From contig NC_088913.1 in the NCBI RefSeq assembly GCF_963576675.1, positions 90,085,001-90,149,000 on the forward strand: a DNA stretch of 64,000 nucleotides, given 5' to 3'. Source of the DNA: Euphorbia lathyris. Lineage: Eukaryota; Streptophyta; Magnoliopsida; Malpighiales; Euphorbiaceae. The notes below the pieces were generated by a model that was not told the DNA's origin, did not search any database, and was given only the letters and a program-made list of their open reading frames with translations. The translations under genes and the position numbers were made by a program. Below, piece by piece: positions 12,566 to 23,232 of this stretch; the first letter of the stretch is position 1; each line of letters opens with the position of its first letter.

Positions 12566-12793
12566 AGCCGAATTAGGTTAGAGAGAGATGATTGAAATAA
12601 TTCCCTTGATTATGGTGTTCATTGATAGATAGTATTTATATTACAGAGATATAAACCTATCACACTACTGCAAAGAGTAAGTATAAACCTAACACACTAC
12701 TGAGAGTAGTAATACAAGTATAATCCTATACGTATTTAACTATAATTATCCAGAAGATAATATTAGAGATAATAGGGAATATTATCTCTAACA
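12500..12793 (-). repeat. 5' LTR of Copia deletion derivative
   Basis: 294-bp copy of the LTR at 11499-11793. Contains a (GA)n microsatellite at about 12535-12563. Followed inward by the degenerate tRNA-Met primer site. Confidence 0.9.
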
Positions 12794-12824
12794 TTCTTAA
12801 TTAGAAAATATCTCTTATCTTAAT

Positions 12825-14145
12825 ATCCTCCCTCAAGTCGAAGCATAAAGATCGCGAATGCCTAACTTGCAAAGAAGAAATTCAAACTGCGCTTTGCCAA
12901 TGGCCTTGATAAACAGATCTACCAATTACACCTTGTAGGAACATAAGATGGAGCGATGGGACCATCAGTAATTGCATCTCACGCACAATGACAATCAACT
13001 TCAATGTGCTTTGTCTTTCCATGAAACACTGAGTTATGTGCTATATAGAAAAGGGATTGATTATCGCAATACAACTACATCCCTTTTTTATGTTGTGCTC
13101 CAAGATTACCGAGAAACTGTCTCAACAACTTCAATTCACAAGTGATGGCAGTCATAGAATGATATTCAGCTTCTACCGAAGAACGAGAAATCATATGTTG
13201 TTTCTTTGTCCTTCAAGATATTGGGGAATAACCAAGCAACACAAACCATCCCTAAAAGAACGCTTGGTAAAAGGACAACTGGCCCAATCTGAATCACACC
13301 AACCTTCAAGCTTTATATCACTGTCAATAGGCAATATAATGTCATGTCTTGGGTCCTTCTTCAAATACTAAACAACACGGAGAGCTACTTCCCAATGTTC
13401 TTTTTGTTAGTTGTTGCATAAACTGAGATAGAATATGTACTCAATAAGCTAGATTGGGGCGAGTGATAGATGGATAGATCAAATGTCCCAGTAACCTTTG
13501 ATATTTCTCAACATCTTGTAACACCTTTGCATCTGTTAAGGCTAGTTTGTGATTCTTCTCCATAGGGAAAGACGCAGGTTTGCTCCCAACAATCTTGTTT
13601 CAGATAAGATATCCAAAACATATTTTCATTAACACATAAAGATTCCTTGTGCATTGCGGGCTATCTCTAACCCCAGGAAATATTTTATAACCCCTAAAAT
13701 CTTTCATCTTAGAGAAACTCCCCAAATATACTGAAAGCATTAAATGCTCCTTTGTCATTCCTTGTTATAATAAGATCATCTACATACACTAGCACATTCA
13801 ACTACATCTTTCCTCTTGTCAAAATGAAAAGAGAATAGTCAGAGTAAGACTGTGTGAACCCGTAGATTTTCGATCATGTTGGTAGTTTTGCAAACCAACA
13901 ATGTGAAGCTTGTTTTAATCCATACAAATATTTCTTCATCCTGCAGACCAAGTTAGCTTTATTATTTTTAAATCATGGAGGTAACTTCATGTAAACCTCT
14001 TCATCTAAATCATTGTATAGAAATGCATCGTGCATGTCCATATGGTGAATATCCTAGTTTTTTTTATTGCCGCAACAGTAAGTAATGTAAAGATTGTTAC
14101 CATCTTTGCCACATAAGAAAATGTCTTGTTGTAATCAATTCCTTC
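12825..14145 (-). pseudogene. Copia RT-RNase H remnant
   Basis: From 14145 downwards the minus strand encodes EGIDYNKTFSYVAKM, then MHDAFLYNDLDEEVYM, CRMKKYLYGLKQ and VYVDDLIITRNDKGA (YVDD at about 13773-13790). Degenerate RNase H follows, ending near the polypurine tract. These are the ordered RT blocks of Ty1/Copia pol, with the YVDD catalytic motif. Numerous stops (for example after AAIKKN and in the region after DERF) and frameshifts show that it is long dead. The N-terminal part of RT and everything upstream is absent. Confidence 0.85.
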
Positions 14146-14870
14146 TGTCGCACCCTGACTTTCGGTTTTCAGGTTAGGGCACATGACCGGCTCAATCCGC
14201 TTTTTCGCGTTTTAGGTTTCGAGTCGCCACCAATTATCACTTGAAAATAAGTTTGCGGGCGTTATTGGTCGCCCTATCTATTTAGTTGACTCTGTATGCT
14301 TTGGTTTTGATAAGGATCATAATGCATGATTATTTTACAAGGGGTATTCACGTTTGTTCGAAGAGATTTATAGTTCGTTTTTCCGGTTAGATGAAGGGAA
14401 GAGATGTGATCTCACCCTACCTCGCCCGATAAATTAGTACTATTGTGATGTTATGTGTTTGCTATTTGTTTTGGTTTAATTTATCAATATAAACAAGGTA
14501 CTCAGGGTTATTGGATTTATGTGTTTTAATTTGGAATTACATGTATAACATATACACAATTTTACTTATCGAATTGAAATCCCATTTTATTATTTTACGT
14601 ATATCACATATACGATAAATAGAATGTGAATTTCAATAAGAAACATTTTAGATATGTTATGGATTCGAATGACATTTTTACATCGATTCGAAATTAATTT
14701 GGTTAACTTTTATTGGTTCGAAATAACATTTCGAATTGGTTTGTTTTTTATTTTGATGAATTAATTTACCAGTTTTTTTACAAAATGAAACAGGTGGAAA
14801 AACTACAGATTTTGCACTAAATTTACAAAGATCTACAGTTAAACTAGGACTCTTATGATCACAAGAGCCC
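14146..14870 (-). repeat. Tat-type LTR fragment
   Basis: On the minus strand the sequence ends AGTCAGGGTGCGACA, preceded by GTGGCGACTCGAAACC. This resembles the end of Tat/Ogre LTRs, in which a GTGGCGACTC block echoes the adjacent primer site (compare 58845-58855 in element C). It abuts Copia RT at 14145/14146, with CCTTC as the flanking bases. I could not find the other LTR end or a matching CCTTC, so the right boundary is approximate and the piece may be a truncated solo LTR. Confidence 0.5.
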
Positions 14871-15690
14871 AAATGATGGCTCTTTCAAAAAAAAAAAAAA
14901 AAAAACCCAAATGAAAGCAAAATCCAACGTATTCATGTAATTGTTGAATTAATTCATCATAAATATTAAGAACATTTGTTATTTTGCTTATATAATTTGA
15001 TTATTTTAAGGTCAAATACATGAATATCATAATTAAGTATAAAATTACAACTAACTCATCACCAAACTTCTTCCTCTAAAAAAAGTCATTCACCAAATTT
15101 AATTCTTAATATGTCATTATTCTCTATATATTATGATTTTATACAATAGTTTAAACATTCTAGACTCCAATTCATAAATCAAAACCCTAGAAAATATATT
15201 CTAGACTTCTAATTTATAAATTCTAATCCTTAAAATATATTAAATGTACTGATTTTACTAGTTTGACATAATCCAAAATTATAACTTGACATAGTTGTAA
15301 ACAGTTGTTAAAAGATGAATTTCTGTGTAATTTTCCCTTTAAAAGGTTATTGGAAAAACATTAGTTGTTAGTGTTTTGCTTCACAAATATATATATAGAT
15401 TGCTAATTCGACATTAATTGGAAACATTATGAATTACATTATAGTTTCTTATTACCATTTTCTGAAATATAGTTTCTTATTACTTATTTACATACTACAT
15501 ACATAAATAAATAAAATTGAACTCAATTAATTTATCTTTAATAAATCACCAATGGAACTATTAAAAAAGAACAACTCAATATAAATTAAAAATTCACACA
15601 ATTTCTTATAGCAAAAGCAATAAACTTAAATATAGCATTTCAGGAAAGATTCTTACAGGCAGAAACTTTGTAAGCATGTTATATATATAG
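14871..15690. other. AT-rich 3' flank of latex-protein gene
   Basis: Contains a run of 18-19 A at 14888-14906, possibly the tail of an unrecognised retroposon, and otherwise simple AT-rich DNA. No gene or paired repeat is seen. The part nearest 15690 should hold the 3' untranslated region of the minus-strand gene. Confidence 0.4.
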
Positions 15691-16386
15691 CTATATATAT
15701 ACCGCATCCAATTCGACAAGGATGGAGACATAAAATTCCAAGATAGCTAGAGGAGCATTTGTATTTTCATTTTCTCTGTCAAACTCATACTTTATCTTGA
15801 CTATAGTTTCAGTTCCAGATGAAGTCCTATAACCAGTGAAATCAATGGTATATTTGAATGATTTGCAATAATCAAGAACATCTCCGGCTATTACTTTGTA
15901 CGAAAATTTCCAACCATCTTGAACAACAGTGTGTGTTTCTGTCTTGATCGGACATCCTATTTAAAAGTATACACGAACAAAAAGTTAATATGCAAATAAG
16001 GAAAGATCAACTTTCTGGTTAATTAACTCTCTGAACTTGCTTATAATGATATATTAGCGGCCAAAACTTGTTTAGAGTTGTACACACATCAACTTGTTTA
16101 GAGGGCGTCGATAAATCAGCAACATGATGTTTTTAAAGTACAACCTAATACTATTCCGAAAAAGTAAAACAGGGAGGAGAATGTCAGGCTATTATTTACC
16201 TTGAGCGTATTCGACGACGAAAGTAGGTGGATTATTGTTCACTTTAGCAATTCGCTTGTAAACATCAGGCAGAATATCAGAGAGTTTATCGGCATATTTA
16301 TCATTCAAAGTACGCTTCATTGTCACCAGAAATTCTGCGTCTAAATGAAGTGTGAAAGTGGTTTCGGCAGAGTATTTGAAGGCCAT
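15691..16386 (-). CDS. Major latex protein-like / Bet v 1 family protein
   Basis: A two-exon gene. Exon 1 is 16386-16200, the GT-AG intron 16199-15957, and exon 2 15956-15691. It encodes 150 residues, the usual size for the family. The intron falls in phase 1 after codon 62, the position conserved in Bet v 1 genes. Exon 1 starts MAFKYSAETTFTLHLDAEFL. Exon 2 has WKFSYKVIAGDVLDYCKSFK and ends in the C-terminal helix APLAILEFYVSILVELDAVY, matching MLP proteins such as KVIEGDLL and LLEF...KDIDAH. The family forms a small hydrophobic-pocket fold that binds lipids, hormones or alkaloids; the ligand here cannot be inferred. The glycine-rich P-loop expected near residues 46-52 reads NNNPP, so this is a divergent member. 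No lesion is visible. It is the only intact conventional gene in the window. Confidence 0.88.
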
Positions 16387-16446
16387 AATTCAGTTTTATG
16401 CCTAATTTAAATTTGCACCTTGATTAATGGACTGCTATATAGTATG

Positions 16447-16454
16447 TATTTATA
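16447..16454 (-). promoter_or_regulatory. TATA box of the latex-protein gene
   Basis: TATAAATA on the minus strand, 61 bp upstream of the start codon, a normal core-promoter distance for a short plant leader. The same place in the duplicated copy at 2553/5262 was destroyed by Helitron 1. Confidence 0.65.
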
Positions 16455-16807
16455 GTAATTTCAGAATCATGTTAGCAATGGATAAAACGTAGGAGATAAT
16501 TGATGTGATTAATGATTCAGACTATAGATTCCATAGTAGTTAGACAGTCGGTAAACATATTGCATTTGTTATAGTAATTTCAGAATCATTTAAGGAATAA
16601 TAAAGCCTATAGGATATTCATAATTGATGTAATTAATGATTTAAAGGTGGATTCAGACTCTACAAATTCCTTACTAGACACTAATGCAAAATCCAATGCA
16701 TATTCACGACAGGAGCCAATTTAGCAATTGCCATGGCTAAAAGTTTCCCATACAAAAAACCGATTTTAGCTGGAAAAACTACTTTTAACGTCTCGTAAAA
16801 CAATGTT

Positions 16808-17093
16808 AAACTGACTTAGGGGTGATTGGTTATTCATTTTTAAGCTCCTTTTGCCTTTTCACTTCAAAAGGGAGAGTTGTAGGTGTTTGGTTAGTAACCT
16901 CCTGTTTACCTTTTACAATTGAAAAGCAGCATTAGTGTTTGGTTAGTGGTCTCCTGTTTGCCTTTTACACCCGAAAAACAGCATTTTATAAAAGCAGTGA
17001 ATCTCTGCATTTTAGAAAATCAGCTTTTTCCAACAGCAAACCGTAACAGTAAACAACAAACAGCAACAGCAAACAATAAGTAAAACAAACGTG
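16808..17093. mobile_element. Foldback element, copy 2 (inverted relative to copy 1)
   Basis: The left arm (TGATTGGTTATTCATTTTTA, later GTGTTTGGTTAGTAACCTCC) pairs with the right arm. The right arm contains GCAAACCGTAACAGTAAACA, the reverse complement of the left arm of the element at 5998. It shares its genomic position with copy 1 but has the opposite orientation. A third, partial relative is at about 44835-44953. No coding sequence. Confidence 0.6.
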
Positions 17094-17129
17094 CAGTCTC
17101 TCTTTATACTTGCAGACCTTGTGGCTCTA

Positions 17130-18619
17130 TGTTGAGCGATTTCCGCAAGTGCACGGTATACGCTTGTAGTAATAAAAGATAGCGATCCCACAGGGAACGT
17201 TTTTTAACAAAAACTTATTTTGAATCGGTTAAATTTACTTTTAGGTTTATAATATGGGAAAATCGTTTTAATCGGTTTTGGTTTTAAAATTACTAGAATG
17301 AGAATTAGATTAGAATATGATGATGTTAGAAAGTATCTGATTAAAAATGAATTTGCAAAACAGGAACGTTTTAGTACTTTAGAAAAGTAAACAAGTATAT
17401 TTGTTTGCATTAAGCAAAGAAAACAACTTTAAACTTTGTTCAAATTATAAAGATGAAATAAATGACAGAACCTCTAATTAATTGGCTTTGAACGCGACAA
17501 AACCCTTTCGGGATAGTTGCCCTTAATCAAATTAAAACTCTTTCGAGATAATAATTTGCCTAAGTGTTCAACAAAGTTTCCTTGTAAAGATTTGAATTAA
17601 ACTACGTTTTAATGAAAACACCAGCAGTCACTTTAGTGGATTGGTTACCATAAGTGCTGCATAAAGATCTATCGAATAGAACAGACTTTATTAGATGAAA
17701 TATAAATTGATACAAGTTTACAGAGAACATGGAGCATTGAATTCTTCGACGGCGTGCAAGTGAACGGGTTGTCAATCCTTTCCTTGGGTTTCGTTAGAGT
17801 TTGTCAGGCTCAGGGGCGAATCCTCTACTCAATCTTCTCTTTGAATCTTCGTAATAGAGACTGGGTCGGTCCACTATCAAAATGTAAACTAAACTGGAAC
17901 AATATCTAAACGTTACTGAATTTGTTATTATTTAGTAAACAATGTGTGTACATCATATTGCTTTTGAACAGAATCGAAATCTAATTTCTGAATCACTTGA
18001 TTCGGAATTTCTGCATAAATTCTACACTAATCTCTTTCTTCTACACATATCATTATTTTTTTCAACTCTCCATCAACTCTTTATTTATAGATGTTGAAGA
18101 GTCTTGATTGAAGTGTCGTGTCCGTTGTGAAGGATCGTGTCCGCTGCGAAAGGACGTTTCTATCCACCCGAACGATCGCGTTTCGTCGAAAATGAAAGTG
18201 TGCAACTAGGCTTTTTCAAACTCCTGCTCGTACCGAGAATATTAAATGCTCTACCGAGAATGGGGGAGCAACAACTTGTACTTCGGACGAAGGGAAGGAG
18301 AGGCTGAGGGACGCGTGTCGCGACCGTGAATATTGGGGGCCGCGGTCGCGGCACGGAGCTTTTTTCACTTCTTTGGCTCTCGTTCGTGTCCTCGACTTGG
18401 CGTTATTAATTTTCGTCGTCTTCGACTCCTTTTGTAGGGCTTTTCTTCTATTTTTGAGCTCTTTTTACTCCTATTTGGATTTAACCAAATATTTATGTAC
18501 CTTGCATGAAAGAAACATATTCGGGAGTAAAAGTATTCTAAACAGTTATAAATAGCATAAATTCGTAGCAATATTGATGTAATTAATGATGATATTTTAG
18601 GTATATTTTGGGCTTAACA
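17130..18619 (-). repeat. 3' LTR of Athila-like element
   Basis: 1,490 bp; plus strand begins TGTTGAGCGATTTCCGCAAG and ends GGGCTTAACA. It contains a palindromic pair CCGAGAATATTAAATGCTCT...CCGAGAAT (18233-18260) and a GC-rich imperfect palindrome around 18312-18357. Both motifs recur upstream of the accessory ORFs. Open frames inside it are compositional. Confidence 0.93.
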
Positions 18620-18630
18620 AATCTCCACAC
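18620..18630 (-). promoter_or_regulatory. Polypurine tract of Athila-like element
   Basis: GTGTGGAGATT directly abuts the inner edge of the 3' LTR on the coding strand, where plus-strand DNA synthesis would be primed. A similar, more purine-rich motif (AAGTGTGGGAGGAGA) lies inside at 19811-19826. Confidence 0.6.
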
Positions 18631-20029
18631 TTAATCTTTTGCTAGTCCCGAGCAAAATTTTACTGAATTCATTCTCTAACTAATCTCTTTACGAAAATAA
18701 AACATATATCTCTATATTACCTTTTAAATTAGTTAAGTCGAAAAGACTAACTTCGCATGGAAAATTTATACGCAAAATATCAACTAACTTAGTATAAATA
18801 CGATATATCATTCGTCTTGTATTTCCAATTTTGTATTGAAGCATTCGGGACGAAATAAGCACGCATGTTATTGAATCTTTCATCTTAAGGCATTTCAAAG
18901 CACAAAAATTTCCTTTCCCAAACCTAACTAATATATGAGATATATTAAAATGAATAAGTACTTGATTTTATTTGCTTGGTTACGCCCGAAATAAGGGTGG
19001 TTTCAACCGTAACCTTATACGTATTTTTACTTTACTTAGTGTTTGCTTAAGAGGTACTGACCATGCCATGGGTGGACGCGATCGTTACTTTAAACTTAAA
19101 CACGCTTATTATTATTATTAACGTTCCTTCCATACCTCGATTGTGATAAGGGTGGTCGCAACCGTGGCCAAAAGTAAACGGTACTTAATTTTCTTCCCTT
19201 TCATACCTCGATTGTGATAAGGTTGGTCTCAATCGTGACCAAAAGTTAAGAATTTAACTAATTGATTAATTAATATGAATTATAATATTAAAATTGGGAA
19301 AAAGAAAAATAGCACATTCATCCTATATTGATTTACAATTCAACATGTATTATGGCTAAAGTTTCCTTAAAAACTTCAATTGGTTTTAATGTAAGACGAA
19401 ATCAAACCGAGCTAAAATTGTTAGTTCAATTTAAAGCCTATAAACCTAATTGAAAATTTAAAATAAGATTTATTGAATCATGATTTCATGATATAAAATA
19501 GAGATTGAATAAAGAATTTTTTACTTAAATACATTTACTCGAGACAATTTTACTTAAAATCGTATTGGAGATTTGAAAAAAAATTTTGAAAAATATTACC
19601 CGTATAGAAATATTATTTCTAATGATAATGATAACCTAAAAATAATTATATTAACTTATGATTAATTTTAAAAACATATGAAAATGTAAAGTTAATAAAA
19701 ATAGCGTTTTAAACAAGTTTATGTTGCAAAATACGTTGCATTTGCATATAAATGATTTGTTGCATTTACATATAAATGATTCGTATACGTATAGAAATTG
19801 ATATATGTATGTCTCCTCCCACACTTAAATTGGACCATGTCCTCATTGGTGCAAAAATAATGGAGAAAACATAAAAAAAATAAATACGAAATAAGGCATA
19901 TGAAACAAAGATTGAAATTGTAGCAAATTAAACATTCAACATAAAATGAAAAATGGAAAATTGTACCAAACATATGAAAATTAAAATTGTACCAAATTAT
20001 AACAAGATAATAAAATTAAAGAAAACAAC
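18631..20029 (-). other. Non-coding 3' internal region of Athila-like element
   Basis: About 1.4 kb between accessory ORF 1 and the polypurine tract. Near 19070-19255 there are repeated phrases around CCTCGATTGTGATAAGG(T/G)TGGTC with related copies near 18983-19015. No ORF of interest. Confidence 0.6.
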
Positions 20030-21250
20030 CTAAGCTTGAGGTGGGGAATCGGGAGGTGTAGGTGACGTCTCCACATTGCGGCGTCGGAAAAAGGAAAGCA
20101 TCCGATGCCGAGTCGATCGATGTTCATGCCTCAAAAGGTTGAGGTTGTCATTCATCACCATATTGTTTTCAACCAAATCATCAATTCTTAAATTCATTTG
20201 ACGATTGTTGGAATTGATTTGGTTCAAAATCCTCCGCAAATCTACCGGACCATCCTCCGCTTGAGGTGCTTGGGGTTGTGCTTGAGCCGGTGGTTCATCC
20301 TCCTCGCCTTCCGCCTCTCCGTCGCCTTCGGTACCTACAAATTGAGAACTTGAAGCGCCACCACCCATAGTGCCACGAAGATGGGCAATTCGGGTAGCAT
20401 AGGAAATAAAGACGGGAGGTCCTTGTGGAAGCAATAAATGAGCTCGCTCAAGAGCCGAGATGTCCAAAAGTGGAACATACCCACGGTAGGTGGACATGTC
20501 ATATTCGGCCAATTCACCCCGTGCTCCCAACACAATTGCGGTGATAAAATTACAAAGAGGGATCTGAATGGTACTAGCCCTCGAAGCACGGAACAAATTA
20601 TCAAACAGAATACCAATGCTATCAATCCGCAAGCCTTTAAGCAAACTATCCAAAACATACAAATCCCGAACCTTAATCTTGGAACTCTCAACACGACCAA
20701 ACAAGGAGAAACTCAAATACTTATGAAAGAAGAACACACAATTGTCCTTAATCAACTTGCTTGAAGTGTTTTTTGAATTAAAATAATCTTGGTCCGAAAG
20801 AGTTTGCCAAACCGCATCATTATCAAAATCTTTAGGCTTATCATAAAAATTAGAAGTAGGGAAACCAAACATATTTCCCATGGCATCATAGTCAATGGTG
20901 TAAGGGATACCATTATTCCTAAAAGAGATTGAAGTTTTCTTCTTGTTCATGGTCAAAGTGACCAAAAATTCCACGACATATTCATTAATACGCGGAAAAC
21001 GCATGTTAACGAATTCTTGCCAACCCAACGCTTCAATAAAGGCATCAATTCGAGTAGAGAAATTTAATACTCTTACCGAATGGAAGTCTAAGAAGTGCAT
21101 ATCTACAAATTGGCGGTCGGCTTGTGAAAAATGTTTGAAACGAGCGGCTTCTTCCTCCGAATAGATGTCAAAATAAGCTCCGCATTGAACCCGAAGGCGA
21201 TTAGCTTCCGTAACAGAGGGCTTGTTACCAACACGCTTAGTCCTAACCAT
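20030..21250 (-). CDS. Athila accessory ORF 1 (plant transposon-protein-like)
   Basis: About 406 residues from the ATG at 21250 (MVRTKRVGNKPSV). The frame stays open upstream to 21616, but that part is a Ser/Leu/Pro-rich low-complexity stretch unlike the rest. The conserved core includes LGWQEFVNMRFP, VEFLVTLTMNKKKTSISFRN and MFGFP, then KYLSFSLFGR and VRDLYVLDSLLKG. The C-terminus is acidic, Gln/Pro-rich and basic at the very end. Similar ORFs occur in Athila/Tat elements between pol and the 3' LTR, where env-like or accessory genes sit, and in databases as 'putative plant transposon protein'. I see no signal peptide or transmembrane helix that would support an envelope role. Its function is unknown. 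No disabling mutation is visible, unlike its neighbour at 22286-23232. Confidence 0.75.
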   Translation of the reverse strand: MVRTKRVGNKPSVTEANRLRVQCGAYFDIYSEEEAARFKHFSQADRQFVDMHFLDFHSVRVLNFSTRIDAFIEALGWQEFVNMRFPRINEYVVEFLVTLTMNKKKTSISFRNNGIPYTIDYDAMGNMFGFPTSNFYDKPKDFDNDAVWQTLSDQDYFNSKNTSSKLIKDNCVFFFHKYLSFSLFGRVESSKIKVRDLYVLDSLLKGLRIDSIGILFDNLFRASRASTIQIPLCNFITAIVLGARGELAEYDMSTYRGYVPLLDISALERAHLLLPQGPPVFISYATRIAHLRGTMGGGASSSQFVGTEGDGEAEGEEDEPPAQAQPQAPQAEDGPVDLRRILNQINSNNRQMNLRIDDLVENNMVMNDNLNLLRHEHRSTRHRMLSFFRRRNVETSPTPPDSPPQA

Positions 21251-22285
21251 GGTGATGGTGTTTAGTGTTTTTAGGGTTGGAGAAGAAGAAGAAGAAGAAA
21301 AAGGAATTGAGAGAAAAAGTAAAGCTTGAAGATGAGTTTGGGGTTTGGAATATGGAATTGATTGAATAGAAAAGAGGATAGATATTGAAGGAAATAAATT
21401 GGGAAGAGTAAAAGTAGATTTTTGGGGAAGAGTTTGGAGTAAGGGATTGGGTAAAAATAGAGGTGATGTGAGGTTTGTGTAAGAGGTAGGTTTATATAGG
21501 GTTGTATAGGTAGGTGAATAGGTAGAATAGGAATAGGCAAAAGTGAGTGTCAAAATCGGATTGAATTGGGCAAATGATACGCATGTCGCGACCGCGAATG
21601 GCAAAGCTGCGGCCACGGCACGCGAACTTCAGGCAATTTTCACCCTGAAATTTGGCCAAAGTTGCTGCTCATACCGAGAATTAATGAATTCTTGGTAGAG
21701 AATTGGTAAAAATGGCCTATTTTGGTGCCTTTTGACATGGTTTGTGCAATTTTGTTGATGATTTAGTTCCTGAACTTAATATAAAGTGTTCCTGCACTTA
21801 AAACTTAAATAAATGACATTAATTGCAAGGAAAACCAAAGGTTTTACCTTAATAAATTGAATTAAAGTATAATAAATTGATTATGAAGAATTAATGAAAC
21901 TTAAATGCTCATTTAGAGAACCATATTAAATGCATAATAAGTGCATGGTATTTCATTTTAATACATGAATTGAATTGATTAAATGAAAACATAATGCATT
22001 GAAAATAAATTGAGTTACAAATAGAATTAAATGTGGAAATACGTGTGGAAAAATAGAAAACCGTATTTGTTCATGTGAATCCTTTTTATCTTAATTTTGA
22101 GTAAGAATAATTAGAAACTACCCATATGAAATATGCTAAGTATATATAATGGATCAAATGGATAAATCTAAGAAAATTAAGAATTGAACTAAATAAGATC
22201 TTTATTATATAAACATATGTACAAATAATGAAAACAAACCAATAATTAATACAAAACAAAATATATACAAAAATATATACAAAAA
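21251..22285 (-). other. Spacer upstream of accessory ORF 1
   Basis: Holds a CT-rich tract on the coding strand (about 21280-21500). It also has the GC-rich imperfect palindrome GTCGCGACCGCGAAT...GCGGCCACGGCAC (21586-21622) and the paired motif ACCGAGAATTAATGAATTCT (21674-21693), both shared with the LTR. The remainder is AT-rich without genes. Confidence 0.6.
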
Positions 22286-23232
22286 CTATTCTACATATTC
22301 ATCCCTATCTAACGGGATATTTCTAGCCTTAATACGATCAATTTGAAACTGCACGAAAGTTTCACGTTCCGGTGCAGACAAAAATTGAGGCCCTGCTCGA
22401 AAGACACGTTTCACAAGTCCTTCGTGCTCGAGAAATTCATAGTCAATTGTCGGGAAGAATTCATCATCACTCCAGGGAACATCAATGGTACCCTTTGAAC
22501 CGAGAATTATTCCACAGATTATATTGCCGAACCCAATCTTCTTATCTTTGGATCGAGAAGCGGCGACAAGACCCTCCATCAGAATTTTGGAAGAATCCAC
22601 TGCATTGCCCTAGAATATATCTCCAAGAACATACAAATCTGTGTCACGGACCACGCTACTGAATGTGCGCCCGAATAAACTGTGACACAGGAATTTGTGC
22701 AGATACAACATGGAGTTGGAGCGAAAAGAATGATTATAGGCGAGCTTTGAATTGAATCGCCAGAATCCAGTGAGCATTCTCCAAACATCCGTGGATGTCA
22801 TGTCTCTTACAGGATGCGTTTGATTGTATCCCTTGGGGGAAAACCAAACCAAGCATGCAACTCGGGATAGCCGAAAGTGAAGATTTCGCCTTCTCGACGA
22901 AAACTAAGACGTACTCGTCGTTTATTAGTGAAACGCACGGTACAAAAGAATTCGAGTATCCAGTCGCTTATTATTGGAAATCGCATTTGGGCGAATTTTG
23001 TCCACCCTAAGCGCTCCATATAGCGGCTCATGTCATCACTAATTCCAAGTTGGTTGTTAAGGAATTCATCCATATACAACATTCCGGTGAAGAATTTGTA
23101 ACGGAGATTCCAATAACGCCTACCTTCATCGTGGTTGAAGATAGGAAAAGGCGCCCCATATCGTTTGGATAAGTCTGGGCGTTTGTTGATTGAGGCAGCA
23201 TTGTGCCTAGATGGTTTGTATTTGGTAGGCAT
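22286..23232 (-). pseudogene. Athila accessory ORF 2, broken paralog of ORF 1
   Basis: It begins at 23232 (MPTKYKPSRHNAASINKRPD) and shares the core of ORF 1. LGWTKFAQMRFP corresponds to LGWQEFVNMRFP, KRRVRLSFRREG to KKTSISFRNNG, WFGFP to MFGFP, FLCHSLFGR to YLSFSLFGR, and TDLYVLGDIF to RDLYVLDSLL. The frame shifts near 22810-22850, and an in-frame TAG at 22610 splits it again. The last part runs to 22286. It is a tandem duplicate of ORF 1 within the same element, now decayed. The basic N-terminus and lack of membrane segments again give no support for an envelope. Confidence 0.75.

Larger units (their letters stand above)
11499..12793 (-). mobile_element. Copia deletion derivative with complete LTRs
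   Basis: Direct LTRs lie at 11499-11793 and 12500-12793. On the minus strand they start TGTTAGAGATAATATT and end ATTAAACA. A perfect TSD, TTCTT, is at 11494-11498 and 12794-12798. The interior is only about 0.7 kb. It keeps a primer site resembling initiator tRNA-Met (TTGTATCAAGAGC, 12499-12487), a gag-like Ser/Pro/Gly-rich stretch, the end of RNase H, and a polypurine tract GGGGGAGGGGG (11804-11794). Most of gag-pol is deleted. The insertion lies inside the LTR of an older Copia element. Confidence 0.9.
11322..14145 (-). mobile_element. Decayed Ty1/Copia element 1 (3' part), interrupted
   Basis: The minus strand reads, in order, reverse transcriptase, RNase H, a polypurine tract (GAGGGAGGA at 12833-12825) and a 3' LTR. 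The LTR covers about 11322-11498 plus 12799-12824 and contains TATAAATAGG. It is split by the smaller Copia element at 11499-12793. The 5' half of the element is missing: coding homology stops abruptly at 14145, where a Tat-type LTR fragment starts. Confidence 0.7.
16387..17129 (-). repeat. Upstream region of the latex-protein gene (reference copy)
   Basis: Parental or sister sequence of the duplicated blocks at 2487-2553 and 5262-6938. It retains the uninterrupted Helitron 1 target (16440-16470) and contains the foldback element at 16808-17093. It is interrupted at 17130 by the Athila-like element and resumes at 30835. Confidence 0.75.

Noticed and set aside
14888..14906. Poly(A) tail of a processed pseudogene
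   Set aside because: No upstream coding or SINE/LINE sequence and no TSD could be matched.
20438..20764. Plus-strand 108-codon frame and similar frames opposite pol and accessory ORFs
   Set aside because: Shadow frames antisense to recognised coding sequence, with no motif of their own.
20030..21616. 528-codon version of accessory ORF 1 starting at 21616
   Set aside because: The first 122 residues are Ser/Leu/Pro low complexity encoded by a CT-rich tract and include the GC palindrome module; the ATG at 21250 is the better start.
22286..23232. Envelope gene in the Athila-like element
   Set aside because: Position fits, but no signal peptide, furin-like site or transmembrane helix is seen in either accessory ORF.
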